Source: a virus. Taken from it: 40,063 bases of DNA. This document shows positions 15,114 through 24,835 of this stretch, piece by piece. How positions within the stretch are numbered: position 1 is the first letter of the stretch; each line of letters opens with the position of its first letter. Below the pieces are notes generated by a model. It was given only the letters and a program-made list of their open reading frames with translations. It searched no databases and was not told where the DNA came from. The stretch is from positions 1-40,063 of the IMG/VR virus record IMGVR_UViG_3300020190_000137. The stretch is one strand, 5' to 3'. The position numbers and the translations under genes are program-made.

Positions 15114-15451
15114 TAACGAGTAACTCCCTCTCTAACTAAAACCATCCCTTCTATCACACGACTCATTTTATTTGATGGATCGGTAAGAATTACATCATAA
15201 ACATATCTACCAGATTTTAAAGATGCTGTTGTAGTTGTTGAAAGTCCTATTTGTATTTTTCCTGTGGCGGCATCGAAAATAGAGGCAGTAAAAGTTGTTA
15301 CTCCAGTTGCACCGGCATGTTTACGCATTTGAGCTTTAACGCTATGATTTGTTAAATTCAAAGCAGAATTTGTGTTAACATTATCAAGTGTAAAAACTTG
15401 ATCAAAGTTAACACCAGAATTAACAACAATATTACTTACATAAACTGTCAT
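15113..15451 (-). CDS. 112-aa beta-rich virion-associated protein
   Basis: The sequence has the pattern of a small immunoglobulin-like beta-sandwich: FDQVFTLDN, SVKAQMRKHAG, FTASIFDAATGKIQIGLS, SGRYVYDVILTDPSN, then SRVIEGMVLVREGVTR. The SGRYVYDV...V.EG..LV...VTR ending is familiar from cyanophage structural proteins and resembles the N-terminal domains of some phage baseplate upper proteins. No signal peptide is present. Its location beside fibre-type genes suggests an adaptor or decoration function. A CATAAATA box lies 22 nt upstream, within the end of the 57-aa gene; a weak GAAG lies just before the ATG. Confidence 0.75.
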   Translation of the reverse strand: MTVYVSNIVVNSGVNFDQVFTLDNVNTNSALNLTNHSVKAQMRKHAGATGVTTFTASIFDAATGKIQIGLSTTTTASLKSGRYVYDVILTDPSNKMSRVIEGMVLVREGVTR

Positions 15452-15472
15452 TTCTTCAGGTAGTATTTTAAG

Positions 15473-15480
15473 TATTTATG
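15473..15480 (-). promoter_or_regulatory. late promoter-like box upstream of the 112-aa gene
   Basis: The minus strand reads CATAAATA, one base from TATAAATA, 22 nt before the ATG of the 112-aa gene and overlapping the stop codon of the 57-aa gene. Position and spacing fit the other late boxes here. A relaxed NATAAATA has been used for cyanophage late promoters, as I recall. Confidence 0.42.
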
Positions 15481-15649
15481 TAATCATCAATGTTGTTATA
15501 ATTTCCTGCTGCTTCATATATAACTTAATAGAAGTCTTTAACATTTTTTTTAAAGTACTAATATCATTACAAGAATCAATTTCTCTTGCTTGAATTTCAT
15601 ACTCAAACATTTTATTAATTGATTCTATTTCAATTTCATTTGGATCCAT
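15476..15649 (-). CDS. 57-aa helical hypothetical protein
   Basis: A short frame starting ATG at 15649-15647 and ending TAA at 15478-15476. The product begins MDPNEIEIESINKMFEYEIQ and continues REIDSCNDISTLKKMLK, then KLYMKQQEIITTLMIT; it is acidic at the start and strongly helical. It fills what would otherwise be a 184-nt gap in an otherwise gapless cluster, overlaps the 68-aa gene by 14 nt, and ends just before the 112-aa gene. A similar short protein with an LYxKQQE motif is present in cyanophages as I remember. The upstream 68-aa gene contains GGAG (in AAGGAG) 8 nt before the ATG, a usable Shine-Dalgarno sequence. Confidence 0.65.
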   Translation of the reverse strand: MDPNEIEIESINKMFEYEIQAREIDSCNDISTLKKMLKTSIKLYMKQQEIITTLMIT

Positions 15650-15842
15650 TGATTAACTCCTTGAGCAGTGATTTAATCTCATCAATATCCTCTTTCATTT
15701 TTTCAATTTCATCTTTTTGCTTCTTTTTTTGTTCTTTCATTTTAAGATAATTACTGTATGCTTGTGTATCAGTATTGACAATTGCTCCAGAGTCATCTCT
15801 GTATAAATTTTTATAACCTTCTACTCTAAGCATATCAGGCAA
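15636..15842 (-). CDS. 68-aa coiled-coil hypothetical protein
   Basis: N-terminal LRVEGYKNLYRDDSGAIVNT followed by a charged helix (MKEQKKKQKDEIEKMKEDID, then EIKSLLKELINGSK) with clear heptads, so probably a coiled coil. Small proteins with the GYKNLYRDxxxGAIVNxD start are widespread in marine T4-like phages next to baseplate genes; I know no demonstrated function. It overlaps the end of the 1252-aa gene by 8 nt and the start of the 57-aa gene by 14 nt, so all three are likely co-translated. Confidence 0.75.
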   Translation of the reverse strand: MPDMLRVEGYKNLYRDDSGAIVNTDTQAYSNYLKMKEQKKKQKDEIEKMKEDIDEIKSLLKELINGSK

Positions 15843-18800
15843 GAGCTAAAACTCTGAAATTTTTAAATTGTGGAGAATATGCTTCATTTTTACCACTCAT
15901 CACTAGTTTAATTTTAAATGCAGTAAACTGCTCTAAGTTATCGACACTAAATTGGTACTCTAAGAACTCTCCATCAGCACTTGATGGGAGTTTTGCGTCT
16001 GGTTTTCCATTATTAAAAGAAACATCAATTATTTTATCTCCAAATCCATCACCATCAGTATCTATCATATTATCATAACCTGGGAATAGTATATATGCTG
16101 GAGTTACTTCTTTGGAATCGGGTTTAAATATTTGATATAAAACTCTAAAATCTGATGAAGAATGAATATAAGCATCAACTAACACTTTGAGTGAAGTCGC
16201 AGATTGTTTTAGATTCACCTTATTAGTTACATAAATTGAAGCGTGTGGATCACTGGTTGGTGAATTTACTCTTCCATCTAATGCATAATCAGAAACAGGA
16301 CTATCCAAACAATTTCTAATTAAATGAACTTTAGCTCCAGTTGCATTTGTATTATCTACACTCGCTGCACCACCATCTAATTCAATAACTGGTGACAGTT
16401 CACTATTATTAGTTGTCATTAACATTGCAAGAGTGAAAGATCTATTATTTGGTAACCCAGACAAATTAACTTGGTTAAGTTCATTTGGTCTAGATGCGAT
16501 AAGTCTTACTGAAGAAAGTTTATTTTGTGCATTTAATTCTACCGATTCATATCCTTGATCTAAAAATGAAGTTTCAGAACCACCAGCACTAGTTCCAGAT
16601 ACAGTTCTCATTTGAGAAGTTATAGAAACACTTTTAGAATCGGTTTCAGAACTAGTAGTCAAAGATGATGGTATAAAAGTTTTAACCGTAGGTTTAATTT
16701 TATTAAATTGGTAATTTTTAGTTATATAAACATCGCCTGCTCCAACATCATTAAGATTATTAAAACTAATTTGTTGCTCCCCCAATGCCTTATCATCTCT
16801 ATTAATTTGTAAATAATATAAATCTAATTCTTTAGAACTTAAAAGACCTGGAGGTATAGTAGCCATTTGATATTGGGTATTGATTCTTCTTAACGAAATA
16901 TTATTTAATTCATATTTAAAAACTTGATCGTTGATTGAATGTGTGCTCTTCGGCGTATTATCAACACCTCTTTGCAACTGTTGAAGTTCCCCACCACCTG
17001 TCCCATTAGAAACTATAGCAGTATATCCAATAATTTCAGTTTTAATTTTAACATATCCAGTGTTAATACCACTAACAGCAGTTCCCTCAAAAGTATCAAA
17101 GTTTGCTGTTGCTGCAATAGAAATAACAGCCGTATCTAAATTTAGATTTGCAGATAAAGTACTTGGTTCTATATTTGATTTTACTCCATCTATTCTTAAA
17201 ATATTATTTATTGAGTGCATTCCGTGATCGGGATGAGTTACTTGAATAATATCTCCGGTATAAAAATCGGACAATGTGTTAGAACTTGTAAATGTTGTAT
17301 TTGCCAATGCTACATAATTAGTTCCATTCCAATATTTTACAGTTTGTGAAGCGGTTAAAGCTTCTCCCTGAACATTTGTTAGATAAAGAGTATCAATTCC
17401 AGTAATGCTAGGAATCGTAATTTGTGCACCTTTACCTTTACCACCGACATTAGTAGTTACAATTCCTATTAGATCACCAGCAACAAATCCATTTCCTTGT
17501 GCATTTGCATTTATGCTTACTGAGCTTACCACATTTGAAGCAATAACTACTGTTCCGCTTAGAGTTTGATTGCCAGATCCTGTGATATTAAAAAAAGGTA
17601 CATTAGTATATGTTCCATTAATATATCCTGTACCAACTCCTGTTACCGTTAAAGCACCTGCTGGAACAGGTCCCCCAACTTGCTCAATAACTCCATGAGG
17701 TCTAGCATTAATATTACTTGAACCTGCATTAGCACTACTGACTCTAGTACCAATAGTAAGTATGTTATTTAGAGTATTTGATGTTGAAATCCCTACTCTA
17801 AGTTTTCTAGGTAAAGTTTTAATTGGATCCTTGGGCCCAATTTTTGTTGTAGCATTTGTTTCTTTAATTGATTGATTATAAAGATATAATGTACCAGAAG
17901 AAGTTGTAAATAAACATTTATAAAGTTGATATTTTAAATCATCTAATGGACTAGGTATCCAAGTCGCAGCATTTTGTGATTTAAATAGAGTTCCTTCCTC
18001 ATTCTTAGAAATTTTTCCAGAGGCAGTCGTTGCACTAGTCTCATTTGCAATAGTTTCGCCTTGACCAGCAACCCATACCGTAAATTTATCAGAAGTTGGA
18101 GACTTAAGAACTATCGCATAAAATTTATCTTTTTCTAAAAATATTGGAGAATCAAATTTGAAATTCGTTGGTTTGCCTGGGAAATTTGGACTTACTAGAA
18201 TATCTGTTTGCTCTTTATAAACAACAGAACCAATAACTACATTTTGTGTAGGTATTCCTAATTCTACAGTTACAATCGATAATTGAACTTTATGATTTCC
18301 TGGATCTTTTTCACCAAAAAATATATCTACAGAAGATAAAAATATGCCAGATTGATTTCCATTTTGAAGTGTATCGATATAAAAAGTTTGTGCAAGAGGA
18401 TCAACCGGTGGTGGCGGTGGTTTAACTGTAATTGTAACTTGTTTTAGACCTTCTACTATACCTGTAGCTTGATATGTAGTTTCTGCGCTACTTATAGTAA
18501 GTATGCCTGGTTTATTTACTGCGTCATTTGGATCTGATGTTAATTTAAAAGTTTTAACTCCGGTTGAAAATTTAACAGGAGGGACTTTATCGGGAGATGA
18601 TGGTTTTTCAACTCCTGTAAATAAGGCTTTTAAAGCATCTGTATCTTCATAAGGATCTCTTATAAAAAATGATCCTTGTAAATCACCATTTTCATTTGAA
18701 AGTAAACGAATGTCTGTTACTTCTGCCTCAGCATTACTAGTTTTTCCCTTCAACTTCATTCCTTTTTTGATATATCCACTAAAGTCACCTAGTGCTTCTT

Positions 18801-19593
18801 CTGCTAAACTATAAATATCAATGTTTAATAAAATTGATCCTATGCTGTAAAAATCTTTTGGTAAAGATCCAGTAGCAGTGTTATATGGATTAAGATTATA
18901 ATTGATTTCTGGTGATGCTATAGGACCACTTTTATGAGATGGAGCACATACTTTAGCAGTAAAAACTGTTTTATTCTCTTCAATTCCAATTACAGTTTCG
19001 CCAATACTGAAAGACCCTGAAAGGGTATTAATTTCAATTAATTTTGGAATAATATCAAGATTTTTAGATTGTCCATCAAAAAATAAATAATATTGTGTAA
19101 GTGGTTTAAATCCAGAAGCATCAAACGCAATATTTCTAGATCTAATCCAATTATCTTCTTTTGTTCCTACTTGTGTATATTCGTTATATTGATTTTTATT
19201 TTGACCTGTTTTTGGATCTTTTATTACATTTTGTTGGATCTGTTGTGATATAAACTTTTTGGGATTAGCATTAACTATGGTTTTTTTACCAGTTTCAACT
19301 ATTACTGTTTTAACCCAACTATCCACAGAGGGCGTTAATTTAATTGTGCCTCCAGTGTAATCAATAATATTAAATGGATTTATATTTTCTTTTTTAGATG
19401 CTAATACTTGACCTTTCCACGCTTCTTCTTTATATTCTAGAAAAACTTTTGATGTACCATCTTTTTTAACCCATTTCAAATTAGAATCTAGGGGATCATA
19501 GGCATCGACAAGATTATCTAAATCCACATTATTCTTAGGTGCAACTAGCAAAGATAATGTATTTTCATTAAAGTCTGTAGTAAGTACCTTCAT
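15835..19593 (-). CDS. large virion structural protein, 1252 aa (gp10 position)
   Basis: Contains motifs I associate with the C-terminal half of DUF4815-type virion proteins: INPFNIIDYTGGTIKLTPS (71-89), WIRSRNIAFDASGFKPLT (149-166), YYLFFDG, and DPLAQTFYID (about 394-403) followed by GIFLSSVDIFF. Residues about 640-735 hold a GxGY-type insertion (GVGTGYINGTYTNVPFFNIT and later GNGFVAGDLIG). The C-terminal domain ends with FKIKLVMSGKNEAYSPQFKN. Position after gp8 matches T4 gp9/gp10 (tail fibre socket and tail pin), but no direct similarity to those was recognised. Likely baseplate periphery. It overlaps the 68-aa gene by 8 nt. GATAAATA lies 19 nt upstream in a leader nearly identical to that of gp8. 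Confidence 0.85.
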   Translation of the reverse strand: MKVLTTDFNENTLSLLVAPKNNVDLDNLVDAYDPLDSNLKWVKKDGTSKVFLEYKEEAWKGQVLASKKENINPFNIIDYTGGTIKLTPSVDSWVKTVIVETGKKTIVNANPKKFISQQIQQNVIKDPKTGQNKNQYNEYTQVGTKEDNWIRSRNIAFDASGFKPLTQYYLFFDGQSKNLDIIPKLIEINTLSGSFSIGETVIGIEENKTVFTAKVCAPSHKSGPIASPEINYNLNPYNTATGSLPKDFYSIGSILLNIDIYSLAEEALGDFSGYIKKGMKLKGKTSNAEAEVTDIRLLSNENGDLQGSFFIRDPYEDTDALKALFTGVEKPSSPDKVPPVKFSTGVKTFKLTSDPNDAVNKPGILTISSAETTYQATGIVEGLKQVTITVKPPPPPVDPLAQTFYIDTLQNGNQSGIFLSSVDIFFGEKDPGNHKVQLSIVTVELGIPTQNVVIGSVVYKEQTDILVSPNFPGKPTNFKFDSPIFLEKDKFYAIVLKSPTSDKFTVWVAGQGETIANETSATTASGKISKNEEGTLFKSQNAATWIPSPLDDLKYQLYKCLFTTSSGTLYLYNQSIKETNATTKIGPKDPIKTLPRKLRVGISTSNTLNNILTIGTRVSSANAGSSNINARPHGVIEQVGGPVPAGALTVTGVGTGYINGTYTNVPFFNITGSGNQTLSGTVVIASNVVSSVSINANAQGNGFVAGDLIGIVTTNVGGKGKGAQITIPSITGIDTLYLTNVQGEALTASQTVKYWNGTNYVALANTTFTSSNTLSDFYTGDIIQVTHPDHGMHSINNILRIDGVKSNIEPSTLSANLNLDTAVISIAATANFDTFEGTAVSGINTGYVKIKTEIIGYTAIVSNGTGGGELQQLQRGVDNTPKSTHSINDQVFKYELNNISLRRINTQYQMATIPPGLLSSKELDLYYLQINRDDKALGEQQISFNNLNDVGAGDVYITKNYQFNKIKPTVKTFIPSSLTTSSETDSKSVSITSQMRTVSGTSAGGSETSFLDQGYESVELNAQNKLSSVRLIASRPNELNQVNLSGLPNNRSFTLAMLMTTNNSELSPVIELDGGAASVDNTNATGAKVHLIRNCLDSPVSDYALDGRVNSPTSDPHASIYVTNKVNLKQSATSLKVLVDAYIHSSSDFRVLYQIFKPDSKEVTPAYILFPGYDNMIDTDGDGFGDKIIDVSFNNGKPDAKLPSSADGEFLEYQFSVDNLEQFTAFKIKLVMSGKNEAYSPQFKNFRVLALA

Positions 19594-19611
19594 ATTAGTA
19601 TCTTTTTTTTA

Positions 19612-19619
19612 TATTTATC
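19612..19619 (-). promoter_or_regulatory. late promoter-like box upstream of the 1252-aa gene
   Basis: The minus strand reads GATAAATA, 19 nt before the ATG. The 29-nt stretch from box to start codon is identical at 26 positions to the corresponding stretch before gp8 (24815-24843), where the box is the perfect TATAAATA. This similarity supports function despite the first-base change. Confidence 0.55.
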
Positions 19620-19631
19620 TGTTAAACAAAA

Positions 19632-22600
19632 TTATTTAATATTTTTTAAGTTAGTTGATTCATCTGAAATATCTTCAAGTTTTGCTGTAGTTGCTGGATC
19701 TGATTTCAAAGTGTCTTGAAAATCATCTACAAAAAATCCTGATTTAAATTTATCCAAACCATCAGCGTCTTTTACTTGAAGAGTTTTTGTATCAGTCTCT
19801 AATAATGAGAGTGATGTTAAATTTTCTAATTTAGTCACTCTATCATCAATTTTTCCAATATCTCTCATAGTATATCTCCTATTATCTATGAGAGTAATTT
19901 TTGCATCACCAACATTATACAAATAAGCTGGAAACTTTATTTGAGCAAGTTCCATTGCATCTTGTATTGGTTCTGGTAATTTTGGATCAAGTGAGGAGAC
20001 ACCATTTACGATGTTGAAAATTCCATTTTTATCAAGATATAATCTATCAACTCTTGGTAAGTAGTATTCGTATCCAAGTAAAGAATTTTCATTAGGAGTT
20101 AAAACTAATGGTGCAGTGTTGTTACTTGATCCAAAATTTCTACTAGAAAATGCAAATGGTGATCTATCAGTTGCAGTAAATTGTGCTACTTTTGGTCTAA
20201 AATCTAAAGTATCTGATGCTTTTTTATTATCTGGTAATAATGGAATTCCAGTTTTAAATTTATTTTCGGGGTATGAATTTACAGTATAAACATCACCAGT
20301 ATCGTTTGAAGGAGTAGTATAATAATCATAAATTACTAATAATCTATGCGAAGGGACATAAGATGATTTCTTTCTGACTATTCTTGAATAATCATAATAC
20401 TGATCTTTTTGTCCTTTATCTAAAGTAAAATGTGATGTTACATCTTGATATAAACCTTTAGCAACCGAAACAATTAAAGTTTCAATTTTGGATTCTTCAA
20501 AAGTTATTATTTCACCAACTATAAATTTATTTGAATTTATATAAACGATGCTTACTGTTGTATCTGGATTTGCAGTTGATTTTTTTATAACTTTAGCAAT
20601 TGCTCCACTCTCACTTCCAAATATTTTTTCTCCCAAAATTGAGTTTGTATTTAATGCTTTTCCAGTTGGAACTGTAATTGAATCCAAGAAATCATCATCA
20701 GCAGGATTTTTAGCACTTAATGATTCATAAATTACAACTATATTGGCAACATCAGGACGGTTTAATGAAATTTCTTCGTCTTGAACTCTTAGTCCATAAT
20801 GTGAATTAAATGCTAATCCAGAACTTTCTGTTCCTGATATAGAATTAGAATTACTAACAATTAAACTTTCACTTCTAACATATTGTTTTTCTTTTTGTTT
20901 TATTCCCTGCTTTTCTAAAGTTGCATTTAATACTACATTAGTTTGATTAGCAGTTAATCCAGTGATTGTAATTGAAGAACCTCCTGGATCTATTGTAACT
21001 TGCTCTGATGTTAAATCTTCAACTGCACCGGTACTGTAAATTATAGCATATTTTTCAGCATCATATGCATCAAAAAATGCACTAGATATACCAGCAGGTA
21101 TAGGAGCAGTTAAGGTTCCAGCGGCATCCGTAATTTCTCCTGTAATTTGTTTTGATATTGTTATATTAGAATTATTTAAATTAAGAGATGAAATATTAAT
21201 ATTAGGTAGAGATGCATATAGTCCACCTTTATCCAACATCTTAGGAGATAAAACTTGAAATTGAACATTATTAATTGTTTCAACTGCACCGCTACATATT
21301 CCAGCTACGGAAGGAATTGATCCTACTGTCATACTGGTTCCATTTACAGCGACACTCAAAACTTTATTGAAGTTCGGGACTGTTTGATTAGGCATCTGGT
21401 ATGAAATAATTGTATCAGTTTTAATTCCTGAAAAGAATTTACCAGGACATGTTACTATTCCTGTAATTTGATTATTACCAGTGATAGATATTGCATCAGT
21501 TTTGCTGAACTTTGGAGGAGTAGAAGGGTACAAAACTGTATCTGCTGAAAATGCTTGCCCAGCAACCAATCCACTTCCAGGTGGTGGTTCCTGATACATT
21601 GATTTTATATCTTGAACCCCAAATTCTCTAACAGTTTTAATCGTTCTTGATATTGTTGTAACACCAGAAATTGATATTTGTTCACCTATTGAAAATGTAC
21701 CAGAAGTTTGAGATAATGTTATTAATGAGGAACCGTTAGCATTCGCTGTAACATATCCAGAGGCTCCACTATTTTGTCCTTTAATATATGTCGTCTCTGG
21801 GCATTGAACGGTTGTTAAAGTTTGATTAAGATCTAATATTGTATAAGTTTGAACATCAAATAAATACAAATCCCATTGACTTGCTGCGTTTGAATATGGA
21901 GCATCTGATAAATTAAAAGAATAAACTCTAGCATCACCTATGTAAGTTGTAATGCCAGCAATATTTCCTTGGGATTTCCTTTGATTAAAAAGTCTTATAC
22001 TACTCGTTGTATTAAGACCAATTAACGGAGTTCCGCTTACATTATTAACTATAATTTTTGATCCAAATTCAAAAGAAACTGATGATGAGGTAACAGTTTC
22101 TTTATCTCTTGGTTTTTTGACATCAATTATTGTAGACGATATTGTTTCAATATCATATCCTTTTACATAAGATTTTCCAGGACCAAATTTAATGCACATT
22201 AAATCATCAGAAGGTGTACCGCCCTGCTTAGTGTTTTGAGATGCAAGGTATATCCCACCATTACCTTCATTATTATTTAAAGATTCTTTGACTTCAATAT
22301 CATAATCTTTTACGCTATAATTTCCTGATTCATCATATGTTCTTAATGCAATGTAATCTTTAATTGGATCTTTTGCAGGATTTACTGCCTTTGTTTTTAT
22401 GAGAAGACCATCTTTTACTTTAAATAACTCAACAAATGAAGTATCATCAAAGTCATCTAAAGGTTTTTTAGATAATTTTGTAAATATTTTTAGTCTATTT
22501 GCACCAGGTGCCGAATAATTTGAAAATCCTTTAGCATTATCATTGAGAGATGAGTCATCTTTTGATGATATAATTTCTTCACTTACAGATAAACCTACTC

Positions 22601-23261
22601 TATAAGACGAATTATTCTTGTATGCATCTAAAACTAGTTTATCAGAAGTTACATCTACGAGAGCTCCTCTAATAAAAAATACTCCTGGTTCTATTTTTGC
22701 ACAAGTTCCTATTGCACAAGAATCTTTAGAAATTAAAGTAGCGATGCTATCTCCTGGATTTATGACAGTATCTAAAAATGTAAATGATTCCTCATTTTCT
22801 TCTAGTAATAAAATTTCACCATTTTCAAAAAATGAAATTTTATTATCTTTACCTGCATCTAGATAGTTAATAAAAAATGTTAAATTAGTAATATTTTCTG
22901 CTTCTGAAATGTTTAAATATTGATCTATTTTTGCAACTATTTTTGTCGATTGTCCTACAATTTTTTTTCCTACTAATTTATCTGCATATAATAAAATATC
23001 TATACCTAAATGTTCAGAATTTACTTTAATAGAATAATACTTATCAATGTAACTGTGGCCACCTGGAAGCACCACAGAACCATCTTTTAAATTCATCCCT
23101 CTTGCAAGAGATTCTATTTGATTCTGTAATATTGATTGTGATGTAGTAAGTTCTCTAGCCTGAATTGGAAACCCTGGTCTAAATAAGACTTTATAAAAAT
23201 TCTTATACTTATCAAAATCATCATAATAAGGTCCTACATTTAGATTAGTCTTCTGTGGCAT
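19632..23261 (-). CDS. DUF4815-like virion structural protein, 1209 aa (gp9 position)
   Basis: The N-terminus FYKVLFRPGFPIQARELTTS (22-41) with QSILQNQIESLARGM is the hallmark of DUF4815 proteins, large virion proteins of tailed phages. Later features include LPGGHSYIDKYY, YVKGYDIETIS, and a conserved C-terminal region with LDFRPKVAQF, YEYYLPRVDRLYLDKNGIFN, and KITLIDNRRYTMRDIGKIDDRVTKLENLTSLS. The last part is helical and resembles an assembly or attachment segment. It starts 2 nt after gp8 with no clear Shine-Dalgarno sequence, suggesting translational coupling. It is probably part of the baseplate wedge rim, working with the adjacent 1252-aa protein. Equivalent to T4 gp9 or gp10 only by position. 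Confidence 0.88.
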   Translation of the reverse strand: MPQKTNLNVGPYYDDFDKYKNFYKVLFRPGFPIQARELTTSQSILQNQIESLARGMNLKDGSVVLPGGHSYIDKYYSIKVNSEHLGIDILLYADKLVGKKIVGQSTKIVAKIDQYLNISEAENITNLTFFINYLDAGKDNKISFFENGEILLLEENEESFTFLDTVINPGDSIATLISKDSCAIGTCAKIEPGVFFIRGALVDVTSDKLVLDAYKNNSSYRVGLSVSEEIISSKDDSSLNDNAKGFSNYSAPGANRLKIFTKLSKKPLDDFDDTSFVELFKVKDGLLIKTKAVNPAKDPIKDYIALRTYDESGNYSVKDYDIEVKESLNNNEGNGGIYLASQNTKQGGTPSDDLMCIKFGPGKSYVKGYDIETISSTIIDVKKPRDKETVTSSSVSFEFGSKIIVNNVSGTPLIGLNTTSSIRLFNQRKSQGNIAGITTYIGDARVYSFNLSDAPYSNAASQWDLYLFDVQTYTILDLNQTLTTVQCPETTYIKGQNSGASGYVTANANGSSLITLSQTSGTFSIGEQISISGVTTISRTIKTVREFGVQDIKSMYQEPPPGSGLVAGQAFSADTVLYPSTPPKFSKTDAISITGNNQITGIVTCPGKFFSGIKTDTIISYQMPNQTVPNFNKVLSVAVNGTSMTVGSIPSVAGICSGAVETINNVQFQVLSPKMLDKGGLYASLPNINISSLNLNNSNITISKQITGEITDAAGTLTAPIPAGISSAFFDAYDAEKYAIIYSTGAVEDLTSEQVTIDPGGSSITITGLTANQTNVVLNATLEKQGIKQKEKQYVRSESLIVSNSNSISGTESSGLAFNSHYGLRVQDEEISLNRPDVANIVVIYESLSAKNPADDDFLDSITVPTGKALNTNSILGEKIFGSESGAIAKVIKKSTANPDTTVSIVYINSNKFIVGEIITFEESKIETLIVSVAKGLYQDVTSHFTLDKGQKDQYYDYSRIVRKKSSYVPSHRLLVIYDYYTTPSNDTGDVYTVNSYPENKFKTGIPLLPDNKKASDTLDFRPKVAQFTATDRSPFAFSSRNFGSSNNTAPLVLTPNENSLLGYEYYLPRVDRLYLDKNGIFNIVNGVSSLDPKLPEPIQDAMELAQIKFPAYLYNVGDAKITLIDNRRYTMRDIGKIDDRVTKLENLTSLSLLETDTKTLQVKDADGLDKFKSGFFVDDFQDTLKSDPATTAKLEDISDESTNLKNIK

Positions 23262-23263
23262 TT

Positions 23264-24817
23264 TTAAAATTCCAGAATAATTTTAATGTCTTCTTTTTGT
23301 CTAGAGTTTCTTGATATTTCGGGTCTATTATCAAGATAGATAATTTCACCTGACTTTTTATTTATCTCTGGATTTGCAAGACCATTTGTAAATGATGAAT
23401 CTAACGATATAATTTTGTTACCAGTTGGATTTGTAGTGATTCCTGTAAAATTAATATCTACAGATCCACTAAAATTAACACTAGACACAACATTTGCAGA
23501 TGAGGCAAAGTTTAATACGAGTGATCCCGTTGTAACCCCAACATAATCGACAGTATCATGAGTATTTGGATTTAAAAATATTGTCCTATCTTGAAAATAT
23601 TTTAAAACCTTAGTTTCTATGTCATAAGATGCTACATATGCCCTTGCAGTTCCACCAGTTACCGTTTGACTAATTACATTTCCTATCGTAGGAGTGCCTG
23701 GAGTATCTTGTAAAAATTTTATAGATCCCAGTGCAGAAAATTGATTTTCTGTAAATAAAGTTGTTGAATTATACTGTGATGGATTTTTAATGATTCCAAT
23801 CTGAGCAAACTTAGTATCTACAGGAAAATCTTTACTAGAATCATCAAAACGAGCATAGACTAATACTTTATCTGCTCCAAGTTCAGTGTATATGTCATAC
23901 CCATGACCTTTTGAGGGCGGAATAATTGGAATTAAATTTGCTCTGGTTGAAACACTACCATTAATTGTTCCAAGGTCTACAATACCATAAGTATACCCTT
24001 TTCCGCCAGAAGAGACTACTGCGTTTATTATTCTTCCATTATCATCTACATCAATAACGACTTTTGCTCCAGTTCCATCTCCAACTATATTAAATTCTTG
24101 CCCAAGACCAGATTTATACCCAAAACCTCTACTTTGAATATAAACTTGTTTTAATTGATTTTCATTAATGTCAGAGTTTCCATTATCTCTAACTGCTTTT
24201 ATTTGAGCATTGGTTGAAGTGCTCCAATCATTAGGTAAAGAAATATAATCAGTTGAATCAAATTTTATTATGTCATTTGGAGAAATGGTAAATAGATATT
24301 TCCATAGATATCCATCCCCACTTGTACCAGCTTTGGAGGGTTCTAAATCAGTAAACGTTGGTTCGTCTAGAGAAGCATTCCCAGTTGGTAAATCACCTGT
24401 TGAACCATTGTATATACAAATATAAACTTTATATTCACTATTCATTACATAATAATTGGACTCATATAATCTAGGAGAATTCGTTATAGGAGTCAAATTA
24501 GTTAGACTATAATCATGTCTATACATTTCATATTTTCTTCCTCGTTCCCAATTTATTCTTCTTACTAATTTTTTAGTATTTGCTGGAACAACTCTTTTAC
24601 CAAAACACATCCCATCTTTAACAAAACTCATGTAGTTCTTGCTATCTATAGGATTTGGTGTATTGGTATCCCAATTTGCCGTTCTACCAAATCCAACAGC
24701 TGCTGAGTTTGGTAACCCTAGGAAAACATAATAAGAATTATTTGTTGTATCGTTAACTGAGTCAACAAAATTCCCAGCATTTAATATTCTAAACTGATCG
24801 GTTACGATTGCCGCCAT
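23264..24817 (-). CDS. 8: baseplate wedge protein gp8
   Basis: Wedge subunit that dimerises and bridges gp7 and gp6 in the baseplate. The family signature GDGYLWKYLFTISPNDI (167-183) corresponds to GDGYVWEYLFEIPPDV of T4 gp8; the N-terminal IVTDQFRILNA and VGFGRTANW (41-49) parallel IVTSKFRTEKM and TFGRSEPW. Length 517 aa against 334 aa in T4. The surplus lies after residue 225 and includes a GxGY repeat (SRGFGYKSG, SGGKGYTYG) and later Gly/Ser/Thr-rich strands. A perfect late promoter box is 19 nt upstream, and the A-rich leader has no Shine-Dalgarno sequence. Confidence 0.94.
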   Translation of the reverse strand: MAAIVTDQFRILNAGNFVDSVNDTTNNSYYVFLGLPNSAAVGFGRTANWDTNTPNPIDSKNYMSFVKDGMCFGKRVVPANTKKLVRRINWERGRKYEMYRHDYSLTNLTPITNSPRLYESNYYVMNSEYKVYICIYNGSTGDLPTGNASLDEPTFTDLEPSKAGTSGDGYLWKYLFTISPNDIIKFDSTDYISLPNDWSTSTNAQIKAVRDNGNSDINENQLKQVYIQSRGFGYKSGLGQEFNIVGDGTGAKVVIDVDDNGRIINAVVSSGGKGYTYGIVDLGTINGSVSTRANLIPIIPPSKGHGYDIYTELGADKVLVYARFDDSSKDFPVDTKFAQIGIIKNPSQYNSTTLFTENQFSALGSIKFLQDTPGTPTIGNVISQTVTGGTARAYVASYDIETKVLKYFQDRTIFLNPNTHDTVDYVGVTTGSLVLNFASSANVVSSVNFSGSVDINFTGITTNPTGNKIISLDSSFTNGLANPEINKKSGEIIYLDNRPEISRNSRQKEDIKIILEF

Positions 24818-24835
24818 ATTAATATCTTTTTTCTA

